Origin: Erysipelotrichaceae bacterium
GTDB lineage: Bacteria > Bacillota_I > Bacilli_A > RFN20 > CAG-826
Assembly: GCA_022777645.1 (NCBI GenBank)
Contig: JALFFX010000024.1
Coordinates: 1-42,129 of the forward strand
Direction: 5' to 3'
Length of the DNA: 42,129 bases
Numbering within the stretch: position 1 is the first letter of the stretch; every line of letters starts with the position of its first letter. A program made the position numbers and the translations under genes. The notes beneath the pieces are model-generated. The model was given only the letters and a program-made list of their open reading frames with translations, made no database searches and was not told where the DNA came from. Shown piece by piece: positions 8,427 through 17,512 of the stretch.

Positions 8427-9176
8427 ATGTCTTTATTTGGTCCTGGTAATCTTGAATTTAAACCAAATGCCGAAACAATTATCTGTTTGTGCATTTGTTT
8501 TGTTGTTGCTCTTGTTTTTGTAATCGGAGGCATTTTAGCAAGAAAACAAGATCCAACCAAACCATCTAAAGGGCTATTATTTTTGCTTGAATGGGCTGTT
8601 GAAAAAGTTGATAACTTTACAGCGACATCAATGGGAGAAGGCTTTCCAAATTTTGGTGGCGTTGTTCTTCCGATTATTTGTTTCCTTTTCTTAAATTTCG
8701 TCATCGGAATAAGTGGACTTCCAACTCCAATGGCTTATCTTCCTATCCCTTTGGCGCTTGGACTATTCACATTTTTAATGATTCATATCACATCAATTCG
8801 TTATACGAAATGGTCATATTTTAAACGATATATTGATCCAATTCCTATTTTCCTTCCAATTAACTTGTTAAGCATGTGGTCTCCACTTTTATCTTTGTCT
8901 CTACGTTTATTTGGTAATGCAATTTCTGGTTATGTATTATTAACTCTTACCAATTGGGGACTTAAAAATGCTGCGACAGTATTAACGGGACTAACCGGTG
9001 GGCCAGAAGCAATGGTCTTAATTCCAATTGCTACTCCACTTCTTCATGCTTATTTTGATGTTTTTTCATCATTCATCCAAACACTAGTGTTCATTTCATT
9101 ATCGTGTTTATTCATCGCACAAGAAAGACCTGAACAAGATATGCAACTTGCTGTTGGGTCTAGAAAGGAGTCATAA
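8427..9176 (+). CDS. atpB: ATP synthase F0 subunit a
   Basis: Stator channel subunit that passes ions to and from the c-ring. The 249-residue integral membrane protein has five or more hydrophobic helices. The essential arginine is in LSLSLRLFGNAISG (R160), and the C-terminal helix region TPLLHAYFDVFSSFIQTLVFISLSCLFI is typical. Preceded by AGAAGGA (from 8413) and followed by atpE with one base between stop and start. High confidence. Confidence 0.95.
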   Translation: MSLFGPGNLEFKPNAETIICLCICFVVALVFVIGGILARKQDPTKPSKGLLFLLEWAVEKVDNFTATSMGEGFPNFGGVVLPIICFLFLNFVIGISGLPTPMAYLPIPLALGLFTFLMIHITSIRYTKWSYFKRYIDPIPIFLPINLLSMWSPLLSLSLRLFGNAISGYVLLTLTNWGLKNAATVLTGLTGGPEAMVLIPIATPLLHAYFDVFSSFIQTLVFISLSCLFIAQERPEQDMQLAVGSRKES

Positions 9177-9177
9177 A

Positions 9178-9420
9178 ATGACAGATTTAGGTTTAATCGC
9201 AATTGCCGCTGCTATTGCAATCTTCTCGTCTGGTTGTTCATCTATTGGTGAAGGCTTACTTATTTCCAAAGCAATGGAAGGTATGGCGCGTAACCCAGCT
9301 GCCGCTAAAGATTTACGTTCTTCAATGATTTTAGGCGCAGCTTTAGTTGAAACTTGTGGTATTTACGCCTTACTTATTTCAATTTTGATCATCTTCATTC
9401 TTCCAGGCTACATTCATTAA
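9178..9420 (+). CDS. atpE: ATP synthase F0 subunit c with two-carboxylate ion site
   Basis: An 80-residue proteolipid of two hydrophobic hairpin helices joined by the polar loop ARNPAAAKD (37-45). The rotor carboxylate is E58 in ALVETCGIY. Aligned to the Ilyobacter tartaricus c subunit with a seven-residue offset, its Na+ ligands Q32, E65 and S66 fall on E25, E58 and T59. Glu at the Q32 position gives the two-carboxylate motif described for the Na+-driven Fusobacterium nucleatum c-ring. Na+ coupling is therefore inferred but unproven. The start at 9178 is chosen for GAAAGGAG at 9163-9170; the frame is open further upstream but overlaps atpB. Confidence 0.95.
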   Translation: MTDLGLIAIAAAIAIFSSGCSSIGEGLLISKAMEGMARNPAAAKDLRSSMILGAALVETCGIYALLISILIIFILPGYIH

Positions 9421-9442
9421 TTTTTTGAAAGGAGGCACATTT

Positions 9443-10027
9443 ATGAAAAAGGCTAATTTGATTTCAATATTAATATTGTCATCAGTTTTATTGACTAGTT
9501 GCAGCGATGCTCCGATAAGTGGCGATGACTTTATTAGTAAAATATCTCCTAACCTTTGGGATTTTCTCGCTGTTTTTGCTGCCTTTATCGTCTTAATTCT
9601 CATCGTTTTCTTTTTTGGTTATAAGCCAATCAAAAAGCTGCTTCAAAAAAGAAGAGATTACGTTGAAGGAAAAATTAATAACGCTGAACAACGTGAAAAC
9701 AAATCAAAACAAATTCTTTCCGATGCTGAAAAAGTTTTAAGCGACAGCAAAAAGGAAGCTATTGAAATTGTTGAACAAGCCAAAAATGATGCCTTGAAAC
9801 AAAAAGAAATTATCTTGAATCAAGCTAAAGAAGAAACAAAGATTGAAAAACAAAAACTCAAAAATGAAATTGCTCAAGAAATTGAATCGAGCAAAGATGA
9901 AATTCATCATCAAATCGTTGATGTCGCTTTAAGCGCATCAGAAAAAGTTCTCAATCGTGAAGTTAGTAAAGAAGATAATTCTCGTCTTGTTGACGAATTT
10001 ATCAAATCTTTAGATAAGGATGAATAA
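9443..10027 (+). CDS. atpF: ATP synthase F0 subunit b, predicted lipoprotein
   Basis: Peripheral-stalk subunit, 194 residues from the ATG that follows AAAGGAGG (9428-9434). The N-terminus MKKANLISILILSSVLLTSC is a lipoprotein signal with lipobox LTSC (cysteine 20). Then a short extracellular segment, one transmembrane helix (about 39-60), and a long charged coiled coil (about 65-170) that dimerises and contacts delta. Lipid-modified b subunits are known from Mycoplasma and are unusual elsewhere. The stop overlaps the atpH start (TAATG). Confident. Confidence 0.9.
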   Translation: MKKANLISILILSSVLLTSCSDAPISGDDFISKISPNLWDFLAVFAAFIVLILIVFFFGYKPIKKLLQKRRDYVEGKINNAEQRENKSKQILSDAEKVLSDSKKEAIEIVEQAKNDALKQKEIILNQAKEETKIEKQKLKNEIAQEIESSKDEIHHQIVDVALSASEKVLNREVSKEDNSRLVDEFIKSLDKDE

Positions 10028-10572
10028 TGGATAGCGTATTTTCAAGATATTCTAACGCATTGGTCTCGCTTGCCATTGAAGAGAAAAAACCTCTTGAATA
10101 TAAAATGGCGATCAATCTTTTAAATGACTATTTTGAAAATAATAGTGATGTATTTTCCTATCTAAAATCATATTTCGTAAGCGACGAAAGAAAATATGAA
10201 ATAATCGATTGTTTATGCAAAGATATTGATATTAAAAATATCAATTCATTCTTGAAATTATTAATTAAAAAACATCGACTTATTCATTTTAAAAAGATTG
10301 CTAAGGAATTTAATAAATCCATAAATACTGTTTTAGGTATTGCTGAAGGAATTATTTATTCCACAACTATGATGGATAAAAAGGAAATCGAACGAATCGA
10401 AACTGCAATCGCTAAAAAAATCGGTCAAAAAGTTGAACTCACAAACAAAATTGATGAGTCACTTATCGGCGGATTTAAAGTCGCAATTAACGATTTTGTC
10501 TTTGACTACTCACTTAAAAACAAGTTAGAACTTTTGAAAAATAATCTCAATGAAAGGAGAAGCGCCAAATGA
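10027..10572 (+). CDS. atpH: ATP synthase F1 subunit delta
   Basis: Links the b stalk to the top of F1. The 181 residues have the OSCP/delta pattern: helical N-terminus with [13 protein letters not shown], central PFEYKM-like region, and a C-terminal segment with [26 protein letters not shown]. This Gly-Gly-Phe motif is characteristic. Overlaps atpF by one base and atpA by four (ATGA). Confidence 0.9.
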   Translation: MDSVFSRYSNALVSLAIEEKKPLEYKMAINLLNDYFENNSDVFSYLKSYFVSDERKYEIIDCLCKDIDIKNINSFLKLLIKKHRLIHFKKIAKEFNKSINTVLGIAEGIIYSTTMMDKKEIERIETAIAKKIGQKVELTNKIDESLIGGFKVAINDFVFDYSLKNKLELLKNNLNERRSAK

Positions 10573-12074
10573 AAATAGATTCTTCAGAAATATCAGCATT
10601 AATCAAACAACAAATCAAAGATTTTGACGCCAAAATCGAATCCGACGACGTCGGCACTGTTATTACCATTGGTGATGGTGTTGCTTTAGTATATGGTCTT
10701 GATAAAGCAATGCTAGGTGAATTAGTTGTTTTTCCTCACGATATTTATGGCATGGTCATGAACCTTGAGGAAGAAAATGTTGGTGTTGTCCTTCTCGGTA
10801 GTGATAGCGAAATCAAAGAAGGAGACGTTGTTCGTAGAACAAAAAGTGTTGTTGAAGTGCCAACAGGCGACGCTATGCTTGGCCGTGTTGTCAATGCTTT
10901 AGGTCAACCACTTGATGGACTTGGTGATATCAAAACAACATCGACTCGTCCAGTCGAAGTTATTGCTCCAGGTGTTATGTATCGTAAAAGTGTTGATACT
11001 CCACTTCAAACTGGTATCAAAGCTATTGACGCGATGATTCCAATCGGACGTGGACAACGTGAACTTATCATTGGCGATCGCCAAACTGGAAAAACTGCTA
11101 TTGCGATAGATACAATCATCAACCAAAAAGGTAAAGGTGTTTATTGTGTTTATGTTGCAATTGGCCAAAAGAATTCAACAGTTGCCTCGATTGCTGATAA
11201 ATTAAAAAAAGCCGGAGCGATGGATTATACAGTTATCGTCAGTGCAACGGCAAGTGAACTTGCTCCACTTCTTTATATTGCCCCATATTCTGGCATGGCT
11301 ATTGCTGAAGAATGGCTTCACAAAGGTAAAGATTGCTTAATTGTCTTTGATGATTTAAGCAAACACGCGGTAAGTTATCGTACTTTATCACTTTTACTTA
11401 AACGTCCTAGTGGTCGTGAAGCTTATCCTGGCGATGTATTTTATCTCCATTCACGCCTTCTTGAAAGAGCGTGTAAATTAAGTGATGAATATGGTGGTGG
11501 ATCTATTACTGCTCTTCCAATCATTGAAACACAAGCTGGCGATATTTCAGCATATATTCCAACAAATGTAATTTCTATTACCGATGGACAAATATTCCTT
11601 GTCAGCGATTTATTTAATGCTGGTCAACGTCCTGCTATTGATAGTGGTTTGTCTGTTAGCCGTGTTGGAAGTGCCGCCCAAATCAAAGCGATGAAACAAG
11701 TTGCTAGTTCATTAAAAATTGAACTTGCAAACTACAACGAATTATTAGCGTTCTCCCAATTCGGAAGTGATTTAGACAAAGAAACAAAAGATGTTTTAAA
11801 TCACGGCAAAATATTGATGGAAGTATTAAAACAAAATCAATATGATACATATCCAGTAGATCGTCAAATCATCGAATTGTTTGCTGCTAAAAATCGTTAT
11901 TTAGAAGAATTTGATATTGCTCTTATCAAACCTACTTTAACAAAATTATATGAGCACATCGTTTCATCACATCACGATATTATTGATGAAATCAATGATA
12001 AAAAGATATTAAGCGATGAATTAATAAAGAAAATGAATGATGTAATTTCATCATTTATCCAAACAATTAAATAA
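10569..12074 (+). CDS. atpA: ATP synthase F1 subunit alpha
   Basis: Non-catalytic nucleotide-binding subunit, 501 residues, full length. Walker A GDRQTGKT (169-176), and the ATPase alpha/beta signature [10 protein letters not shown] followed by RVGSAAQ, with the usual catalytic-interface arginine in SVSRVG. Start overlaps the atpH stop (ATGA) and is preceded by GAAAGGAG. High confidence. Confidence 0.95.
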   Translation: MKIDSSEISALIKQQIKDFDAKIESDDVGTVITIGDGVALVYGLDKAMLGELVVFPHDIYGMVMNLEEENVGVVLLGSDSEIKEGDVVRRTKSVVEVPTGDAMLGRVVNALGQPLDGLGDIKTTSTRPVEVIAPGVMYRKSVDTPLQTGIKAIDAMIPIGRGQRELIIGDRQTGKTAIAIDTIINQKGKGVYCVYVAIGQKNSTVASIADKLKKAGAMDYTVIVSATASELAPLLYIAPYSGMAIAEEWLHKGKDCLIVFDDLSKHAVSYRTLSLLLKRPSGREAYPGDVFYLHSRLLERACKLSDEYGGGSITALPIIETQAGDISAYIPTNVISITDGQIFLVSDLFNAGQRPAIDSGLSVSRVGSAAQIKAMKQVASSLKIELANYNELLAFSQFGSDLDKETKDVLNHGKILMEVLKQNQYDTYPVDRQIIELFAAKNRYLEEFDIALIKPTLTKLYEHIVSSHHDIIDEINDKKILSDELIKKMNDVISSFIQTIK

Positions 12075-12076
12075 AT

Positions 12077-12916
12077 ATGGCTGGAAATTTAAACAAAACC
12101 AAACATCGAATTGCCTCCATTAATTCAACTAAAAAGATCACAAAAGCAATGGAACTTGTTTCCACAGTTAAATTAAAAAAGTTTAAAAATGTCATGCTTA
12201 AAAATGAACTTTATAGCAATGAATTAAAATCTTTAACATGTACTTTATTTTCGCGACTCGATGATGAAGAAAATAAATACACAAAATTAAATGATGCAGA
12301 AAAAGATTTACTAATTGTTGTTAGTTCAAATCTTGGATTATGTGCTGGGTATAATAATGATATTTATCATTATGTCGAACAAAATTTTGATAAAAACGAA
12401 GTTGTTATTATTCCAATCGGCATGAAAGGTGATTCATATTTTAAAAAGAATGGTTTTGCTTTAAATGAAGAATTTGTTTTGCTAAACGAAAAAATAAATT
12501 ATCTAGATATTACAAGATTAGGAAAAACAGTTCTTTCATATTTTGAAAACAAAAAATATCGTTCAATCAAACTTGTTTATACAAAATATGTAAATTCAAT
12601 TAAATTTGTTCCTAACACTTTATCTTTATTTCCTTTGGAAATAGAAAATGTAAATGATTCAACTTTAATTGAGCCACTTTACGATCCTGACCTCAAGACC
12701 TTGATCGATAATTTGGTTCCACTTTATGTAAATATAAATTTATATCAAAAAATAGTTGAATCTCAGGTGTGCGAGCAAGCTAGTCGAAGAAACGCAATGG
12801 AAAATGCAACCGACAATGCTGACGAACTCATTTCAACTTTGACGCTTGAATACAATAAAGCCCGTCAAGCTCAAATCACCCAAGAAATCAGCGAAGTTAT
12901 CGCTGGTCAAAAATAG
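12077..12916 (+). CDS. atpG: ATP synthase F1 subunit gamma
   Basis: Central rotor shaft, 279 residues. The N-terminal coiled-coil begins with KHRIASINSTKKITKAMELVS (residues 8-28; the family pattern of an I-x-S-x-x-x-x-x-K-I-T-x-A-M helix), and the C-terminal helix contains ASRRNAMENATDNADELI. Both termini form the coiled coil that turns inside alpha3beta3. Two bases after atpA, no clear Shine-Dalgarno, so expression probably depends on coupling. High confidence. Confidence 0.95.
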   Translation: MAGNLNKTKHRIASINSTKKITKAMELVSTVKLKKFKNVMLKNELYSNELKSLTCTLFSRLDDEENKYTKLNDAEKDLLIVVSSNLGLCAGYNNDIYHYVEQNFDKNEVVIIPIGMKGDSYFKKNGFALNEEFVLLNEKINYLDITRLGKTVLSYFENKKYRSIKLVYTKYVNSIKFVPNTLSLFPLEIENVNDSTLIEPLYDPDLKTLIDNLVPLYVNINLYQKIVESQVCEQASRRNAMENATDNADELISTLTLEYNKARQAQITQEISEVIAGQK

Positions 12917-14316
<1,400 letters not shown>

Positions 14317-14317
<1 letters not shown>

Positions 14318-14715
14318 TGGCATTTAAAATTGATATCATAACTCCAAACGGACTCTATAAAAGTGTTAATGCTTCTTCTTTAACTATCAAAACTAGTAGT
14401 GGTTATCGCACAATTTTAGAAGGGCATACCGCGCTTATTGCTGCTCTTGATTATGGAAAAGCAACAATAAAAATTGATGGTAAAGAGAAATATTTTGCAA
14501 TTCATGGTGGTGCGATGAATATTAAAAATGATGGTGTAGTCCTTCTTTTAAATTCAATCGAGGAAAAAGATGAAATCGATATTGAACGCGCTAATAAAGC
14601 ACTTGAAAGAGCAAAAGAAAGAATCGAAAATAAAGACGATCCTAACTTAGATATTAAACGTGCTGAATTAGCTCTTAAAAGAGCGTTAGCGCGTATTGAT
14701 ACATTCAATTCATAA
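14317..14715 (+). CDS. atpC: ATP synthase F1 subunit epsilon
   Basis: Rotor and regulatory subunit, 132 residues: an N-terminal beta sandwich (1-85) with the family pattern around FKIDIITPNGLYK and HGGAMNI, and a C-terminal two-helix hairpin (about 88-130) rich in Glu/Lys/Arg that can inhibit ATP hydrolysis. The start overlaps the atpD stop (TAATG). Last gene of the operon, followed by a terminator. Confidence 0.9.
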
Positions 14716-14740
14716 AATACTGCTGAAAAGCAGTTTTTAT
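14714..14740. terminator. Bidirectional terminator after atpC
   Basis: ACTGCT (14719-14724), loop GAAA, AGCAGT (14729-14734), flanked by A-rich and T-rich tracts (AAAAT before, TTTTATTTT after). Serves atpC and the convergent lipoprotein gene ending at 14742. Confidence 0.75.
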
Positions 14741-14741
14741 T

Positions 14742-15569
14742 TTATAAAGAATCATCCATGAATTGCGTATTTTGCGCAATATCGTTTGTGAAATTGTATT
14801 TTGTTTCGTTATTGTTATTTACGTTAATCGCAAATGGATATTGATTTAATGAAATATCATAAAATGATTCAAAATTTGCTTTGTTGTTTTCATTAATCTC
14901 AAATATTGCCACAGTTTTATTTGCTGTTTTTATTTTATTTTTTATTTGAGCATTATAAATATTTGTTGCCCCTTTATTTGCATAATCAAAAGCAAATGTT
15001 ACATAATCATTATTTGTTTCCGTAAATTTTTGATAAGCCTCAAAAGAAGTGAATGAATAGACATTTGCTATATTAGCGTAATCATTAAATGCGTTTTTAA
15101 ACATCAATGATGTTGAATATCTTGAATTAGGAATTTTATCAGCAAATTGTTCGCCTTTAACAATATATATTTGAGGAGTTAAAACATTGCCATTAATAAA
15201 TAATAAATCGCTATAGGAATCTAATATTTTTTTAAAGGTTTCAGTATAAACTGAAACATCTCCAGATGTGTCAAATATTTCTAAGCGCATTACTTTAGTT
15301 TTTTTCTCTTTTACAAAATCAAAAATCTTATCTTTAAATTCATAGCAATGCGAACATTCTTGAGAAGTTAGATATAACACAAATTCTTGTTCTGATTTGA
15401 CGTAATTATCAAATTGTTCAAAGTTGATATCGACAAATGAATTTTCATAAGTTAATTCGTTTAACGCAAACAAATCCCCGTTTTTATAAACAAAAGGGAG
15501 ATTGTTTTTCATTCCACAACTAGATAAAGTCAAAGCAAAAAATGGAATAAGCAAATGTTTTGATTTCAT
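14742..15569 (-). CDS. Thioredoxin-fold lipoprotein
   Basis: A 275-residue predicted lipoprotein: basic start, hydrophobic core 5-16, lipobox LSSC with cysteine 18. The mature part contains a thioredoxin-like segment FVLYLTSQECSHCYEFKD (63-80) with a C72-S-H-C75 redox pair, followed by an alternating alpha/beta pattern. It probably acts at the outer face of the membrane in disulfide exchange or as a substrate-specific thiol protein. No DsbA/DsbD partner is nearby. The C-terminal 120 residues may be a second, degenerate thioredoxin-fold repeat (a hydrophobic strand near 190 and FAIN near 250), but this is weak. ATG lacks a Shine-Dalgarno and sits six bases after a GATAAT box. Confidence 0.7.
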   Translation of the reverse strand: MKSKHLLIPFFALTLSSCGMKNNLPFVYKNGDLFALNELTYENSFVDINFEQFDNYVKSEQEFVLYLTSQECSHCYEFKDKIFDFVKEKKTKVMRLEIFDTSGDVSVYTETFKKILDSYSDLLFINGNVLTPQIYIVKGEQFADKIPNSRYSTSLMFKNAFNDYANIANVYSFTSFEAYQKFTETNNDYVTFAFDYANKGATNIYNAQIKNKIKTANKTVAIFEINENNKANFESFYDISLNQYPFAINVNNNNETKYNFTNDIAQNTQFMDDSL

Positions 15570-15575
15570 AACTTT

Positions 15576-15604
15576 ATTATCTTATATTTATTGGCCTTAT
15601 TTAA
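15576..15604 (-). promoter_or_regulatory. Predicted promoter of the thioredoxin-fold lipoprotein gene, leaderless geometry
   Basis: On the minus strand GATAAT (15581-15576) lies exactly six bases before the ATG at 15569, the same geometry as glpK and gmk. The -35 at 17-base spacing is weak (TTAAAT, 15604-15599). It is back to back with the ppa promoter. Confidence 0.5.
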
Positions 15605-15618
15605 TAACTTCTTTATTT

Positions 15619-15650
15619 CGGTAGCGCTTACATACAATTTAGTTTATAAT
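15619..15650 (+). promoter_or_regulatory. ppa promoter region with cre-like element
   Basis: A perfect TATAAT (15645-15650) has no good -35. At the expected -35 position lies GTAGCGCTTACA (15621-15632). Its complement TGTAAGCGCTACCG (15632-15619) matches the CcpA cre pattern TGNAANCGNNNNCA except for the last base. The core AGCGCTTAC is identical to the one upstream of pfp. Confidence 0.5.
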
Positions 15651-15677
15651 AGTTTAGTCAAAAAAGGAGGATTTTTC

Positions 15678-16223
15678 ATGAACATTTGGCATAGAGTCGA
15701 TCCTAAACGAATTACCCCTGAATCTTTTTTAGCATGTATCGAAATATCAAAAGGCTCAAAAAATAAATATGAAATCGATAAATATTCTGGAGCCTTATAT
15801 CTTGATAGAATTTTATATACATCAACCCATTATCCACAAAATTATGGATTTATTCCACGCACCTTAGCAGATGATGGTGACGCTCTTGACGTATTAGTTA
15901 TTTGCAGTGAATCCATTGTTCCACTTGCGATTGTTGATTGCTTTCCTATCGGTATCTTAGAGATGACTGATGGTGGATCAAAAGACGCAAAAATTATTGC
16001 TGTTTGTAAAAACGACCCTGTTTTTAACTCATTTACAGATATTAAAAATATTCCAGATCACATTTTACAAGAAATTAAGCACTTCTTTGTAGTTTACAAA
16101 GAACTAGAAGGCAAAAAACCAGTTGTTGACCAAATTCATGGCCGTAATAAAGCAATGGAAGTTATTAAAGCATGTATTGATGCTTATATCGAAAGATTTG
16201 GCGATGGTTCTAAATATTATTAA
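15678..16223 (+). CDS. ppa: Inorganic pyrophosphatase, family I
   Basis: Hydrolyses PPi to two phosphates in the cytosol. From the ATG after AAAGGAGG (15663-15670) it has 181 residues, typical for bacterial family I. Active-site pattern: KYEIDKYSG (30-38), YPQNYGFIP (52-60), and the metal-binding D66-G-D68-A-L-D71 (the usual Pro or Glu after the second Asp is Ala), then K-D-A-K. The frame is open further upstream, but there it runs through the promoter. Its 3' end overlaps the convergent choline-kinase-like gene by 14 bases with no visible terminator. Coexistence with PPi-PFK implies that PPi is partitioned between hydrolysis and glycolysis. Confidence 0.95.
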   Translation: MNIWHRVDPKRITPESFLACIEISKGSKNKYEIDKYSGALYLDRILYTSTHYPQNYGFIPRTLADDGDALDVLVICSESIVPLAIVDCFPIGILEMTDGGSKDAKIIAVCKNDPVFNSFTDIKNIPDHILQEIKHFFVVYKELEGKKPVVDQIHGRNKAMEVIKACIDAYIERFGDGSKYY

Positions 16224-16989
16224 GAGATTTATATTTTTCTTCTTTAATAATATTAAATATTTGCTTGTTAGTTAATTTATACATATAACTAGCCCAATAA
16301 TACCAAAGGATGTTTTCAAAATTTATCATTGTTTGAACATCCTTTTTATTTATGTTTTCAAATTGTGAAAGGAAATATTCTTTTTCTTTTTTTGATAAAT
16401 TATTTTCACTGATAAAGCTAGCGATATCAAAAAGAGAGATATTTAGTCCAGCGTATTCAAAATCAAGCACGATTAATTTTTTATCTTTGAATAACAAATT
16501 GCCTTTTACTAAATCATTATGAGCATAAACAAGCGGATATTTTTCATATAATTTCTGTGCTTCAAAAATAATTTCTGATTCATTTTTGATATACAAATTA
16601 TTATAGGAATTATCTTTATAAAAAGATAATCTATCAAATGGGCGAAATTCAAAATCAATCCTATTATCAATTTTTGCAATTGTTTTTATGAACGTTGCTA
16701 CCAGATCCATTTCTTCTTTTTTAAGCGGTGAAGAAAGGCGCGTTGTTTTATCGATAAATAGCGATAATTTTTCGCCAGTATTTATATCATATTCAATAAT
16801 TTGCTCGGTGTTTATTTTATCTTTTATGGCGTTATAAAAAGATATTTCATTAATCGGTTTATTGAATGGATCTAAACTACTTTCTTTGTGGCGATAAACA
16901 AATTTATCATCAATTAGGTAAGATGTATTGCTTATTCCTTCGTTTAGAAGTGGATAATTTATATAGTTTTTACAATTTTCAATTTTCAT
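16210..16989 (-). CDS. Choline/aminoglycoside kinase-family protein (LicA-like)
   Basis: A 259-residue phosphotransferase with the kinase-like catalytic motif H-N-D-L-V-K-G-N-L-L-F (the Brenner motif) and the metal-binding VLDFEYAGLNISLFDIASF. An N-terminal segment (LNEGISNTSYLID) resembles the LicA nucleotide loop. Probable substrate is choline or ethanolamine, or another small alcohol; length and motifs fit LicA-type choline kinases. No licB/licC genes adjoin, so the pathway is uncertain. The ATG is only 22 bases from the divergent trmL start and has no Shine-Dalgarno. Confidence 0.8.
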   Translation of the reverse strand: MKIENCKNYINYPLLNEGISNTSYLIDDKFVYRHKESSLDPFNKPINEISFYNAIKDKINTEQIIEYDINTGEKLSLFIDKTTRLSSPLKKEEMDLVATFIKTIAKIDNRIDFEFRPFDRLSFYKDNSYNNLYIKNESEIIFEAQKLYEKYPLVYAHNDLVKGNLLFKDKKLIVLDFEYAGLNISLFDIASFISENNLSKKEKEYFLSQFENINKKDVQTMINFENILWYYWASYMYKLTNKQIFNIIKEEKYKSLNNI

Positions 16990-16991
16990 TG

Positions 16992-17007
16992 TGTTAATAT
17001 ATTAACA
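16992..17007. promoter_or_regulatory. Palindromic divergent promoter between the LicA-like gene and trmL
   Basis: TGTTAATATATTAACA is a perfect 16-base palindrome filling most of the 22-base gap between two divergent ATG codons. Each strand therefore carries an extended -10 element TGTTAATAT. Predicted starts are near 17007 (plus) and 16992 (minus), giving leaders of about three to five bases. Neither side has a convincing -35, consistent with extended -10 promoters. Confidence 0.5.
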
Positions 17008-17011
17008 TATT

Positions 17012-17512
17012 ATGATCAATATTATTTTATATCATCCTGAAATTCCTGCTAATACAGGCAATATCCTTCGCACCGCGATGGCGAGTAATTCAAAAGTTCA
17101 CATCATCGGTCCTATCCCTTTTTCTCTTGACGATAAATCACTTAAAAGAGCAGGGATGGATTATCTTCTTGATGCCAATTATGTATATTATGAAAATTAT
17201 GAGCAATTTGTAAAACAAATTGGCGATGTTGAAATATATTATGTGACAAAATATGGTAAACAATTATATTGCGATGTTGATTTTAAAGATCCTGCAAGTG
17301 ATGCTTACATTATGTTTGGTCGCGAATCAACAGGCATTGATAAAGAAATATTAAAAGAACATTTAGACCACACTTTACGTATTCCAATGCTTTCAACAGC
17401 GAGAAGTTTAAATTTGTCCAACTGTGTGGCACTTGTAACATATGATATTTTACGCCAGAAAAAATTCCCTGGCTTAGCCACCTTTGATATGATTCACAAA
17501 TACGACATTTAG
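17012..17512 (+). CDS. trmL: tRNA (cytidine/uridine-2'-O-)-methyltransferase TrmL
   Basis: SPOUT-fold methyltransferase modifying the wobble base of tRNA-Leu. The 166 residues match the family. Motifs: N-terminal HPEIPANTGNILRTA (motif 1), FGRESTGID (motif 2) and RIPMLSTARSLNLSNCVALVTYD (motif 3, forming the trefoil-knot SAM site). ATG has no Shine-Dalgarno and lies next to the palindromic divergent promoter. Its stop overlaps the convergent rqcH stop by four bases (17509-17512). High confidence. Confidence 0.95.
   Translation: MINIILYHPEIPANTGNILRTAMASNSKVHIIGPIPFSLDDKSLKRAGMDYLLDANYVYYENYEQFVKQIGDVEIYYVTKYGKQLYCDVDFKDPASDAYIMFGRESTGIDKEILKEHLDHTLRIPMLSTARSLNLSNCVALVTYDILRQKKFPGLATFDMIHKYDI

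Noticed and set aside
15591-15677. Upstream ATG for the pyrophosphatase
   Set aside because: The extension runs through the TATAAT box and the ribosome site; the family start is MNIWHRV.
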